Assembly: GCA_041905785.1 (NCBI GenBank)
Contig: JAYRKJ010000014.1
Span: 1-64,000, forward strand
Origin: Roseateles_B sp041905785
Lineage (GTDB): Bacteria; Pseudomonadota; Gammaproteobacteria; Burkholderiales; Burkholderiaceae_C
Reading direction: 5' to 3'
DNA length: 64,000 nucleotides
Part shown: positions 35,150 through 43,548 of the stretch, piece by piece
Position numbering within the stretch: position 1 is the first letter of the stretch
Layout of the letters: every line of letters begins with the position of its first letter
Program-made: the position numbers and the translations under genes
The notes under the pieces: generated by a model
Database searches by the model: none
What the model was told of the DNA's origin: nothing
The model's input: the letters and a program-made list of their open reading frames with translations, nothing else

Positions 35150-36241
35150 CCGCAGGCCAGGGCGCATATCCCAGTGACCTAGACTGAGCGTGAAGTCCGT
35201 ACAGAGCCTGTTTATGTTCCGGCCAGGGCGCATATCCCAGTGACCTAGACTTCAGGCCGAAACGCAGTACAAGAACTGCACGTTCCGGCCAGGGCGCATA
35301 TCCCAGTGACCTAGACTCGCAGCCTGTCCACCTTCTCGTGCCGCAGTGTTCCGGCCAGGGCGCATATCCCAGTGACCTAGACTGCTCTACCTATGGACGG
35401 GCACGCGCGGCGTGTTCCGGCCAGGGCGCATATCCCAGTGACCTAGACTTGGACCTGCCACGGACAAGGATATCCAGCTGTTCCGGCCAGGGCGCATATC
35501 CCAGTGACCTAGACTCCCTCCGCAGAGCAGCCCTCCGAGGGCGAGGTTCCGGCCAGGGCGCATATCCCAGTGACCTAGACTCACACATGCCCAAGGGACC
35601 AGCGAAGAGCAGTTCCGGCCAGGGCGCATATCCCAGTGACCTAGACTGCACGGCGGCATTGAGCGGGGAAGACATGGGTTCCGGCCAGGGCGCATATCCC
35701 AGTGACCTAGACTGCACGGCGGCATTGAGCGGGGAAGACATGGGTTCCGGCCAGGGCGCATATCCCAGTGACCTAGACTCCGTGCCGCTGGCGAGGCAAA
35801 GCATTACGCGTTCCGGCCAGGGCGCATATCCCAGTGACCTAGACTCGCTGGTTGTTCTTCGAGCTGTGCATGTCAGTTCCGGCCAGGGCGCATATCCCAG
35901 TGACCTAGACTGATTTGAAGCTGCGCATTAAAGAAGCCCTCGTTCCGGCCAGGGCGCATATCCCAGTGACCTAGACTGCAGGCTGCGCTTGCTAGCGAGG
36001 GTGCGGCGTTCCGGCCAGGGCGCATATCCCAGTGACCTAGACTTGCCCGGCCAATGCTGACCAGATCGTCTGCGTTCCGGCCAGGGCGCATATCCCAGTG
36101 ACCTAGACTCCGCACTGGGACAAGTGGAGCCATTGGTGGGTTCCGGCCAGGGCGCATATCCCAGTGACCTAGACTTGCTGGATCGGCATGGACCTGGCTG
36201 AGAAGGTTCCGGCCAGGGCGCATATCCCAGTGACCTAGACT
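35150..36241 (+). CRISPR. CRISPR array, 17 repeats and 16 spacers, type II-C
   Basis: The 36-base repeats begin GTTCCGG and end CCTAGACT. They start at 35150 (degenerate), then every 66 bases from 35216 to 36206. All spacers are exactly 30 bases. Repeats 2-17 look identical; repeat 1 has lost the GTTCC start. Spacers at 35648-35677 and 35714-35743 are identical. The tracrRNA anti-repeat at 40789-40822 is complementary to the plus-strand repeat, so crRNA is read rightward, opposite to the cas genes, as in other II-C systems. A terminator closes the array. The degenerate repeat at the far left suggests new spacers enter at the cas2 side. Confidence 0.97.
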
Positions 36242-36252
36242 CGGTCGGCAGC

Positions 36253-36279
36253 AACCCCTTGATTCGTCAAGGGGTTTTT
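36253..36279 (+). terminator. Rho-independent terminator after the CRISPR array
   Basis: AACCCCTTGA (36253-36262) pairs perfectly with TCAAGGGGTT (36267-36276) across a TTCG loop, and the T-run 36275-36279 ends it. The T-tract is on the plus strand only, which fits rightward transcription of the array and protects cas2 from antisense reading. The rest of 36242-36313 would be the leader-side flank of the array. Confidence 0.8.
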
Positions 36280-36313
36280 GCCTACATGAGGGAGGAAAAA
36301 TTGGGCAGGCATG

Positions 36314-36640
36314 TCAGAACAGGTCGAACTGGTCAGGTGTTTTTGCCGGCGCTTGCTTGGCTTGGCCGTGGAAGCAGATGATGCGCTCGTACTGCTTGTC
36401 GGTGAACTGCAGGATATTGACCTTGCCACCTTCGGGCAAGGCCAACTCCACACGTTTGCAGTAGGTCTGCAGTTGAGTGTCGCTGGTGCAAAGGCGCATG
36501 TAAACGCTGAACTGACTCATCTCGAAGCCCAGATCCAACAAGGCCTTGCGGAACTCGCTGGCCGCCTTGCGCTCGGCCTTCTGCACAACGGGAAGATCGA
36601 ACATGACCACCATCCACATGAGCCGGTACCCCGTGAGCAT
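36314..36640 (-). CDS. cas2: CRISPR-associated endoribonuclease-like Cas2
   Basis: The 108-residue protein starts with the type II form YRLMWMVVMFDLPV (beta-strand 1 with the conserved Asp) and keeps the ferredoxin-like core (FSVYMRLCTSDTQLQTYCKR, VNILQFTDKQYERIICFHG). Cas2 forms the integrase complex with Cas1 for spacer uptake. It is the last gene of cas9-cas1-cas2, nine bases after cas1, next to the array. Confidence 0.93.
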   Translation of the reverse strand: MLTGYRLMWMVVMFDLPVVQKAERKAASEFRKALLDLGFEMSQFSVYMRLCTSDTQLQTYCKRVELALPEGGKVNILQFTDKQYERIICFHGQAKQAPAKTPDQFDLF

Positions 36641-36649
36641 GCCCTACCC

Positions 36650-37579
36650 TCATGGGCCAGCCAAAGCATTGGCCAATGCAAGCGGCAGCCCGGGCAGTGG
36701 CAGGTCCAGCTTGTTGCGTTCGCCCAGGTAGACCTGGGCCAGCGACGTAGCCAGGCGCTGCGTGCACACCATGACAGGGGTTGCGCCCACGGCGGTTTGC
36801 ATGTCATCGAAAAGTGTTTGCACCAACGCTCGCTTGGTGTCTGGATTGATCAGAGCTTGGCCCTGGCGCAGCAGGTGCCAGACCCTCAGATCGACGACGG
36901 GACGAAAGGGCTCCATCAGGTCGTCTACCAGGCGCATGGCGTTGTTGTCATGGCTGTGATGCAGACCAATGCTGGGATGCAGCCCCGCCGCGATCACGGA
37001 GCGCGCCACGCAGGCGCGCAGGACCGTGTAACCGTAGTTGAGCAAGGCGTTGAGACCGTCGCCGTCCTGGTCCCGCCGAAACTGGTCGCCAAAAAGCAGG
37101 CCCCAGTAGCGACGTGCCCCCTGGGCTTCGAGGTTCTCGGGGTCGCCGCTGCGCACCTTGCTTGCCAACGCCGTTAGCGGCACAGGAGACGCGCCGCAGG
37201 CTTCCAACGCCGCGGCCTGCTGCTCCAGCTTGGCGCGCACCACGGCCGCCCACAGTCGTTTGTGCGTGGGCAGGCTGGCCGCAATTTGCGCCTCCATGCG
37301 TTTGGCCTGTTCGAAGTTCCCTTCGATGGGCAGGAGCATGCCCACGGCATTGTGATTGGCAGCGCACAGCACGAAAGGAACGCCACGCTCGGTCAACGCA
37401 ACCAGCAGATTGTTGGTGTAGCTCAAGCCTTGCGCGTTGGCGATGACGGCGGTGATGTCATCCAGTGGCACCCGCCCCAGTTCCTGTCCGGAGCCCTCGC
37501 TGTCCTTGACCAGCATGAAGCCCCGGAACAGGGATAAATGGCGCCGATCATCGGCCACCTCGACGATGCGGCCGATCAT
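36650..37579 (-). CDS. cas1: CRISPR integrase Cas1
   Basis: The 309-residue type II Cas1 has an N-terminal beta domain and a C-terminal helical catalytic domain. The metal ligands are visible as Glu in NLEAQGARRYW, His in GLHPSIGLHHSH and Asp in RLVDDLMEPFRP. It integrates new spacers with Cas2. It starts five bases after the cas9 stop, so the three genes form one leftward operon. No cas4 or csn2 is present, which supports subtype II-C. Confidence 0.95.
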   Translation of the reverse strand: MIGRIVEVADDRRHLSLFRGFMLVKDSEGSGQELGRVPLDDITAVIANAQGLSYTNNLLVALTERGVPFVLCAANHNAVGMLLPIEGNFEQAKRMEAQIAASLPTHKRLWAAVVRAKLEQQAAALEACGASPVPLTALASKVRSGDPENLEAQGARRYWGLLFGDQFRRDQDGDGLNALLNYGYTVLRACVARSVIAAGLHPSIGLHHSHDNNAMRLVDDLMEPFRPVVDLRVWHLLRQGQALINPDTKRALVQTLFDDMQTAVGATPVMVCTQRLATSLAQVYLGERNKLDLPLPGLPLALANALAGP

Positions 37580-37584
37580 GAGGG

Positions 37585-40500
37585 CTACTCCTCGAATCCT
37601 GGATCCCGGAGTTCGCCGATGGGCGAGATGGTCACGTGCCGGGCCTTGGCGCTTTGCAGCGAACTTGCCTGCTTATAGGTGTAGCGCCAACTGCCAGCCT
37701 TGTCGCGATTGCGCGCGTCGACATTGGCCTCATGGTGATCGGCAAGGCTCAGCCGCCCTGCTGCATTGATGGAGGCAATGCGCATGACGCGTAGCCGACC
37801 CTCGACTTCCAGGCGCAGCAGATCGTCAATCATCAGCCGCATCAGCAAGATGCCTCCACGAAGACTGCGGCGGCGGTCCTGCAGGATGGCCTTGTCGTGT
37901 TGACGTACCAACTCATAGGCTTCGAAGGTGGCGGTAACGGCCCCTTGCCATTTGCCGGATTCGGCACGGAGGATCTCGATGCAGAAATTGCCGTCCGGCA
38001 CATAGCCTTTGTAGGCGCGAGCTTCGCCGTGGATGTCAAGGCCATGCCGCGCTGTGCGCGCTGCGTCGCGGATCGGGACCACATATTCGATCGTCCGTCC
38101 GCCCTCGAGCCCTTCGGGCCTGGTTTTTTGTACTACTGAGCCATCGCGGCGCAGGCCGAAGGCGGTCGCCTTGAATAGGCTGCCCTCATGTGCGTGATCC
38201 GGCTTGTGGCTAACCCAGATCGCATCCACAGCCCGCTTCACGTGAGAGCGATAGCTGGGCCAGGGGTCCGGCATGGATTCCACCAGCTTGGACAAGCCCT
38301 TGCCACGGGCGTCGGCGCTGGCCTGGGCAAAACGTTGCAACAGACCCTGGTCTGTGACGGCCACCACGCAGGCATCTACGGCATGGTGGCGATGGTCATC
38401 ACGATTTTTCTCCCCGTCCAGTCCCAGAATGCCGTTGAGACCGAACCGGGCACGCAGTTGGGCCGTCATTTTCCCAGGAATCACACGGGTGCCTGCGGGG
38501 CAGATCAGGCTCAGATACTCGCGCGCGATGCGACTCAGGTAACGGGTGTCATTGAGGGAGCGGGCCAGGAAGTCTTTGTCATCGCGCAGCCATTGCTGAT
38601 AGCCATCCGGTGCGAAGCGGTAGCGCTTGGCGCGTGGCATGCGCTCTGCGCGCAGCAGGATGCTGTCGTAGTCCCAGCCCTGCGCAGCGAAGTCTGCGCG
38701 GGCATCCCATGGGCTGCGATTGCCCTTGACACGATTGGCCTGGCGCATGGCCAGCGTCTTGTTGTTCAGACCATCGTCCAGGGTTTGGGAGAAGGGCAGG
38801 ATGTGCTCAACCTCCACTTCCGGGCCCAGCACCATGGCAGCACTGAGCTGCACGCCACTGTAGGGGCAACGGCGGTCCGCGACGTCAAAGCTGAGCTCCT
38901 CCCAGAGCATCAGCTTCTGGATGTCTGCCTGACGCACCCGCTCTTTGGCGATGTGCAGCGCTTCCGCGGCCAGCTTGAGCAGGCGCTCGTTGCGTTTCTG
39001 GTTGCGGGCCTGCTGCTCTTGCGCCTGTCGCCGTTGCTCCTGGCTCTGCTTCAGTTCACGCGCGACCTCCACGATAACCTCTTGCGGGTGGCCATAGCGC
39101 TTTATCAGCGCATTGACGACCGTGCGCACCTGATTGAGGCCGATATGAACGGTGGGGTTGGCAATGCGGCCAAAGCGTTTCTCGGGTGGGTCGCACAACT
39201 CACCGGTTCCGAAGCCCACATGGCGCCGCAGATGCTCACCGTAATAGGGCAGGGCGTCCAGGATCTCGCCGGTGCTGGCCGCATGACTCAGCTGGCTGTG
39301 ATGTTCAAAGCCGGCGGCCAGCACGGCCTTGTCATAGCTGATGACCTGGGCCCGCAAGGCCGGCAGGATGCGGGCGAGGGCTTTGGCAGAGAGGGCGCCA
39401 TAGCCCTCGGGCAACGGTGCATTCGCAATGCGCTCAGCCTGCGCCTCGCTTACGCCGGTGTCCTGGACCAGCCAGGCCACCAGCTTCGCTTCGCTTTCCT
39501 CCTCCAGCACGCGCATGACGATCTCGTCTTGCCGCTCATCGCTGAAAGCATGCCAGGCCGGGCCGAAGAAATCCTTCTTGCTCAGCAGCATACTGGCGGC
39601 ATTGCCCTTGAGCTCGGCCCGCTTGGCGTCGGCCAGATTGAACAGGACGCCGCCGGGCAACCCCAGCAGTTTGGGGATGGCTGATTTGAAGCTCTTGCTG
39701 CCGTGCTCCAGCGCATCCGCCAGGTTATCTCGCTGTTCCATGCTCAGCGCTTCTTCCAGCAGGCGGCCACCCAGGACGCGCAAGTGGTTGAGCTCCTGCA
39801 GGATGCGAAAGCGCTGTTGACTGGGCAGGGCAAGCGGCGCGCGAGGTTCGTCAGGCAGCAGAGTGCAGCGGCCGGGCTTGACGGGCTTCAGTGGGCGTTG
39901 ATGCAGCAGGCAATCCTTCAGATCCCGGCGGGCCCGCTCATGGAACAGGTCCGGGTTGAGGGTACTCTGCCTGGCCCAGAGCGCATCGAATTCGGCCTCC
40001 ACCATCGACCGGTCGATGTAAAGGTCATAGCTCTTGTCGATGCGGGTCTTGCCGTCTTCCTTCTGGATGCGATGCTCACGGTAGCGTGCGCGTACCGTGC
40101 GTTGCGCATCTGGCACCGAGCTATCGTTCATGCGGCGCCAGAGCAGCTCGCCGACCGTGCGCGCCTTGCCTTCTGCGCCGTCCGGGGCCAACTGAGCGCG
40201 CAGGCCGCTGATGGCCGCCTTCAGCGCACCACTGCCATTGTCCTTTTTGTCGGTCTTGCGGTTGCTTCTGAAGCCGCGGCGCTGGTTGATGTGAAAGAGG
40301 GCGCGGGCGAATTCCGCGGGTGTGAGTGCCTGGTCCAGTCCTTTGGCGCGCAGGCCGTAGGGGTTCAGGGTCTCAAGGGCTTTGCGCGCGGCTTCCTCTG
40401 CGGGGAAAAAGCCATGCTCGATCAGCAGGCGCTGCATGCGAGCCTTGCGCTTGAGCAGGCGGTCGCGACGGCGGCGCATGGCGCGCGCTTCACGGCGGGT

Positions 40501-40662
40501 CACCGCTAGGGAGCTGCCGTCCTTGGGATTGCGCCCGTCGGGAAAGATGCGGACTCCGGCGCGGATGACGGCGCAGGGCTGGTGCTGCGCATTGAGCTGG
40601 ACCAAGGCCCATCCCAGCGATGTGGAGCCCAGGTCAAGGGCCATGCGGTACTTCAACTTCAT
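37585..40662 (-). CDS. cas9: CRISPR effector nuclease Cas9, compact type II-C
   Basis: The 1025-residue nuclease has RuvC-I at the start (MALDLGSTSLGWA, Asp10), an Arg-rich bridge helix (REARAMRRRRDRLLKRKARM, about 58-77), RuvC-II (EVIVEVARELKQS), an HNH domain (EVEVEHILPFSQTLDDGLNN, His about 620) and RuvC-III (DDHRHHAVDACVVAV). All catalytic residues are present. The size matches II-C orthologues such as those of Neisseria and Campylobacter (about 980-1080). GGGAGGAG lies upstream of the ATG. It pairs with the tracrRNA encoded just upstream on the other strand. The PAM cannot be read from sequence. Confidence 0.97.
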   Translation of the reverse strand: MKLKYRMALDLGSTSLGWALVQLNAQHQPCAVIRAGVRIFPDGRNPKDGSSLAVTRREARAMRRRRDRLLKRKARMQRLLIEHGFFPAEEAARKALETLNPYGLRAKGLDQALTPAEFARALFHINQRRGFRSNRKTDKKDNGSGALKAAISGLRAQLAPDGAEGKARTVGELLWRRMNDSSVPDAQRTVRARYREHRIQKEDGKTRIDKSYDLYIDRSMVEAEFDALWARQSTLNPDLFHERARRDLKDCLLHQRPLKPVKPGRCTLLPDEPRAPLALPSQQRFRILQELNHLRVLGGRLLEEALSMEQRDNLADALEHGSKSFKSAIPKLLGLPGGVLFNLADAKRAELKGNAASMLLSKKDFFGPAWHAFSDERQDEIVMRVLEEESEAKLVAWLVQDTGVSEAQAERIANAPLPEGYGALSAKALARILPALRAQVISYDKAVLAAGFEHHSQLSHAASTGEILDALPYYGEHLRRHVGFGTGELCDPPEKRFGRIANPTVHIGLNQVRTVVNALIKRYGHPQEVIVEVARELKQSQEQRRQAQEQQARNQKRNERLLKLAAEALHIAKERVRQADIQKLMLWEELSFDVADRRCPYSGVQLSAAMVLGPEVEVEHILPFSQTLDDGLNNKTLAMRQANRVKGNRSPWDARADFAAQGWDYDSILLRAERMPRAKRYRFAPDGYQQWLRDDKDFLARSLNDTRYLSRIAREYLSLICPAGTRVIPGKMTAQLRARFGLNGILGLDGEKNRDDHRHHAVDACVVAVTDQGLLQRFAQASADARGKGLSKLVESMPDPWPSYRSHVKRAVDAIWVSHKPDHAHEGSLFKATAFGLRRDGSVVQKTRPEGLEGGRTIEYVVPIRDAARTARHGLDIHGEARAYKGYVPDGNFCIEILRAESGKWQGAVTATFEAYELVRQHDKAILQDRRRSLRGGILLMRLMIDDLLRLEVEGRLRVMRIASINAAGRLSLADHHEANVDARNRDKAGSWRYTYKQASSLQSAKARHVTISPIGELRDPGFEE

Positions 40663-40688
40663 CAGGCGGCTCCTCCCTGGAGTCGTTA

Positions 40689-40718
40689 TTTGTATTGGCG
40701 CCTGGCATTTGACGGCAA
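40689..40718 (-). promoter_or_regulatory. Predicted cas9-cas1-cas2 promoter
   Basis: On the minus strand TTGCCG (40718-40713) and TACAAA (40694-40689) are separated by 18 bases and lie 27 bases upstream of the cas9 start codon. This is a fair sigma-70 match. On the other strand TTGACG (40709-40714) and CATGAT (40731-40736), 16 bases apart, could be an overlapping divergent promoter. Confidence 0.45.
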
Positions 40719-40785
40719 GACCCGCGACACCATGATTCAGGTTTCTACCCAGGGCGAATCGGAAGTCTTGCGGTAGGATTCATGC

Positions 40786-40884
40786 ACACTAGCCCACTGG
40801 GATATGCGCTCTGGACGCTAACAAGCTGAAAGATGCATCAAATGGAAGGCCGCGAAGTCGCAAGACGCGCGGCCTTCGCCTTTT
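40786..40884 (+). ncRNA. tracrRNA
   Basis: The anti-repeat at 40789-40822 is complementary to the CRISPR repeat over most of its length, including an unbroken CACTGGGATATGCGC core, with a few mismatches and a small bulge near the end. The tail follows to the right and ends in a terminator hairpin: AAGGCCGCG (40846-40854) with CGCGGCCTT (40868-40876), then TTTT at 40881-40884. The 5' end is an estimate from TAGGAT at 40774-40779 as -10; a longer form starting near 40743 is possible. It guides crRNA maturation and Cas9 loading. Confidence 0.88.
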
Positions 40885-40940
40885 GACGTGCCAGGTCTTG
40901 CCTTCGTTGGCATCAGCGGCGGATCAAATCCCGCGGGTGC

Positions 40941-42230
40941 TCACCGCCTCCCAAACATCATCTGCCTGGCCAGGGCCTTCTTCAGCGGCGGCAGCGCCTG
41001 CAGCGCGGCCAGGCCCAGGCCGCGCAGGGCGGGCAGGGCCGGCCAGCGCCAGCTGAAGCTGCGGGCGAGGAAGTCGGTGGTGATGAGGGTGGCCCAGCGG
41101 TCGGGGCCGCGCTGCCATTGCACGCGCTGCAAAGCCATCGGTATGCCCGGGGCCAGTGCCGTGCCTGGCTTGCGCGCCTGCAGCAGGACCAGGGTGTCGA
41201 CCAGGGCGTAGGCGTCGCGCAGGCCCAGGTTGAGGCCTTGACCTGCGACCGGGTGCAGGGTCTGGGCAGCATTGCCGATGCGCACCAGGCGGCCATCGAC
41301 CAGGCTGCGCTCGGCATTGAGCCCCAATGGGAAGCATTTGAGCGGGCTGATGCCGCGCAGCGGCGGCAGGCCCGGCGGCAGCTGCTGGTTGAGCACGGTG
41401 AGGCGCTGGGCGTCCGTCAGCGTGGCCACGTCGTCCTCGGCCTGCGGCAGGCACCAGACCAGCGCCGCGCGGTGCGGCTGCTGCGGCGCAGGCGGCAGGG
41501 GCAGCAGGGCCAGCGGGCCATTGCGGGTGAAGCGCTCGTAGGCCACGCCGGGCGGGGAGGCCGGGTCCAGCACCACCGTGCCCACCCAGGCGTTTTGCTG
41601 GTAGTCATGGCTGAGGCTCTTGCGGGATTGCTCGGCAAAGACACCGCCTTCGGCGATCACGACCAGGTCGAAGCGCTCGGCGATGCCCGCGTCGACTTCC
41701 ACCTCATCGCCGACGGCACGGATGCCGGCGACCGGCAGCCCGAAGCGCGTGAAGGCCCGACCGGGGCAGGCCTCGCAATGGCGCAGCCAGGCCGCCTGCA
41801 TGGGCGCCACCAGCTGCCCATAGGCCAGCACGGCACCCAGGCGCTCCACGCCCTGCTCGCGGGCGTCAATGCGGACCACCGGCTGTCCCGCCTCGCCGAA
41901 AGCCGGATGCCTGAGCGTGGGTGGCGCCTGGCTGACCTGGACCTGCAGGATGGACTGCGCGCTGGCCTCGTGCCAGGCCTTGAGGCGCTGCAGCAGCTGC
42001 ACGCTGCCTAAGGACAGGGCGAGGGTGCGGGGATCGCCGCTGATGTCCTTGTCCAGCGGGCGTGCGTCGAAGAGATGGATCTGCGCTTGCGGCAGGCGCT
42101 GGGCCGCCAGCAGGGCCAGGCCCAGGCCGGCCGGGCCGGCACCGACGATGGCGATGCGCAGGGCGGCGGGCGCTGGCGCGTTGTTGGCGGCGGCTGGGGC
42201 TTCTGGGGCGTCTGGGACAGCAGGTCGCAT
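40941..42230 (-). CDS. FAD-dependent monooxygenase, UbiH/UbiF family
   Basis: The 429-residue flavoprotein shows the Rossmann dinucleotide motif IAIVGAGPAGLGLALLAAQ (from about residue 25), the mid motif in RFDLVVIAEGGVFAEQSRK, and the C-terminal LVRIGNAAQTLHPVAGQGLN followed by LGLRDA, which is diagnostic of ubiquinone-biosynthesis hydroxylases. It probably hydroxylates a ubiquinone ring precursor. I chose the ATG at 42230 (MRPAVPDAPEAP) because upstream sequence is low-complexity. It is divergent from the aldo/keto reductase. The 40885-40940 spacer holds nothing evident. Confidence 0.85.
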   Translation of the reverse strand: MRPAVPDAPEAPAAANNAPAPAALRIAIVGAGPAGLGLALLAAQRLPQAQIHLFDARPLDKDISGDPRTLALSLGSVQLLQRLKAWHEASAQSILQVQVSQAPPTLRHPAFGEAGQPVVRIDAREQGVERLGAVLAYGQLVAPMQAAWLRHCEACPGRAFTRFGLPVAGIRAVGDEVEVDAGIAERFDLVVIAEGGVFAEQSRKSLSHDYQQNAWVGTVVLDPASPPGVAYERFTRNGPLALLPLPPAPQQPHRAALVWCLPQAEDDVATLTDAQRLTVLNQQLPPGLPPLRGISPLKCFPLGLNAERSLVDGRLVRIGNAAQTLHPVAGQGLNLGLRDAYALVDTLVLLQARKPGTALAPGIPMALQRVQWQRGPDRWATLITTDFLARSFSWRWPALPALRGLGLAALQALPPLKKALARQMMFGRR

Positions 42231-42372
42231 GGCGTCGGAGGGGCGTCGCCCTGGGAATGGAAGCCCGCAGGCGGCGCCACGGTATTGCGGGGCTTGTGCA
42301 CTATAGCGAGGCGGCTCGGCTACGCTCGCGGCCACGCCAAAAACCAAGCCAAGAACCGAGAAGGAGTCAGGC

Positions 42373-43353
42373 ATGCAATACCGTCGACTGGGCCGCAGCG
42401 GCCTGCAGGTGTCCGAGCTGTCGCTGGGATCCTGGGTGACGTATCACAACCAGGTGGACGCCAAGGCCGCCGCCGAGATGCTGGCTGCCGCGCGCGACGC
42501 CGGGGTCAATTTCTTCGACAACGCCGAGGTCTACGCCCAGGGCGCCAGCGAGCAGGTGATGGGCGAGGCCTTCAAGCGCTTGAAGTGGGCGCGCGAGAGC
42601 TATGTGGTCTCCACCAAGTTCTTCTGGGGCCTGCAGCGCGAGGGCAGCGCCGTCAACCTGCAGAACACGCTGAACCGCAAGTACCTGATGCAGGCCATCG
42701 ACGGCTCGCTGAGGCGCCTGCAGCTGGATTTCGTCGACCTGATCTACTGCCATCGCCCGGACCCGCTCACGCCCATCGAGGAAACCGTCTGGGCCATGAG
42801 CGACATCGTCTCGCAGGGCAAGGCGCTGTATTGGGGCACCAGCGAGTGGAGCGCGGCCGACATCCGCGCGGCCTGGGAAATCGCCGAGCGCCACCATCTG
42901 CACAAGCCGGTGATGGAGCAGCCGCAGTACCACCTCTTCCACCGCAAGCGCGTCGAGCAGGAGTACGCGCGGCTTTACGAGGATCTGGGCCTGGGCCTGA
43001 CCACCTGGAGCCCGCTGGCCTCCGGGCTGCTGACCGGCAAGTATCGCCAGGGCATCCCGGCCGGCAGCCGCGGTTCGCTGGAGAGCATGAGCTGGCTGCG
43101 CGAGCAGCTGCAGCACCCGCAGCGCAATGCCGCGGTGGCCGAGCTGGAAGGCATCGCCGCCGACCTGGGCGGCAGCGTGTCCCAGCTGGCCATCGCCTGG
43201 GTGAACCGCAATCCGCGCGTTTCCACGGTGATCCTGGGGGCCAGCAAGCTCAGCCAGCTGCAGGACAACCTGGCGGCGCTCGCGCTGGTGCCCAAGCTGA
43301 CGCCCGAGGTGCTGGAGCGTATCGACGCCCTGACCGCAGCGCTGGCCAATTGA
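42373..43353 (+). CDS. Aldo/keto reductase, potassium-channel beta-subunit-like
   Basis: The 326-residue TIM-barrel protein begins MQYRRLGRSGLQVSELSLGS. It keeps the catalytic set as FFDNAEVYAQG (Asp, Tyr), VVSTKFFWG (Lys) and DLIYCHRPDP (His), and the NADPH-binding end STVILGASKLSQLQDNLAAL. This form resembles Kv-beta/YghZ-like reductases, which reduce aldehydes such as methylglyoxal. The substrate here is not known. GAGAAGGAG precedes the ATG. Confidence 0.88.
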   Translation: MQYRRLGRSGLQVSELSLGSWVTYHNQVDAKAAAEMLAAARDAGVNFFDNAEVYAQGASEQVMGEAFKRLKWARESYVVSTKFFWGLQREGSAVNLQNTLNRKYLMQAIDGSLRRLQLDFVDLIYCHRPDPLTPIEETVWAMSDIVSQGKALYWGTSEWSAADIRAAWEIAERHHLHKPVMEQPQYHLFHRKRVEQEYARLYEDLGLGLTTWSPLASGLLTGKYRQGIPAGSRGSLESMSWLREQLQHPQRNAAVAELEGIAADLGGSVSQLAIAWVNRNPRVSTVILGASKLSQLQDNLAALALVPKLTPEVLERIDALTAALAN

Positions 43354-43480
43354 CTGGTGGGCACCACAGCGCCGGGGCTTTGAGCGCAGCGCAGGCCGTG
43401 GCAGCCGGACGGGCCTGGCGCGCCTGAGCGGCGGCCAGGCCCCGCGCCGAGGCCCGCACCGCACGGGGCCCGGATCATCG

Positions 43481-43520
43481 CGGGCCATTGCTGGCCATTG
43501 CTGGCCATTGCGAGCCACTG
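43481..43520. repeat. Four tandem 10-bp units
   Basis: The units are CGGGCCATTG, CTGGCCATTG, CTGGCCATTG and CGAGCCACTG, followed by a further partial GGGCCATT. They lie between the aldo/keto reductase stop and the convergent aminopeptidase stop. I see no hairpin or function; simple slippage expansion is the easiest explanation. Confidence 0.6.
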
Positions 43521-43548
43521 CAGGGCCATTTGCGGCCCTGCCGGCGGC

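Noticed and set aside
35338..35913. Long open frames on both strands through the CRISPR array
   Set aside because: The 66-bp period is a multiple of three, so the repeat keeps any stop-free frame open; there is no start signal and the product is only repeat translation.
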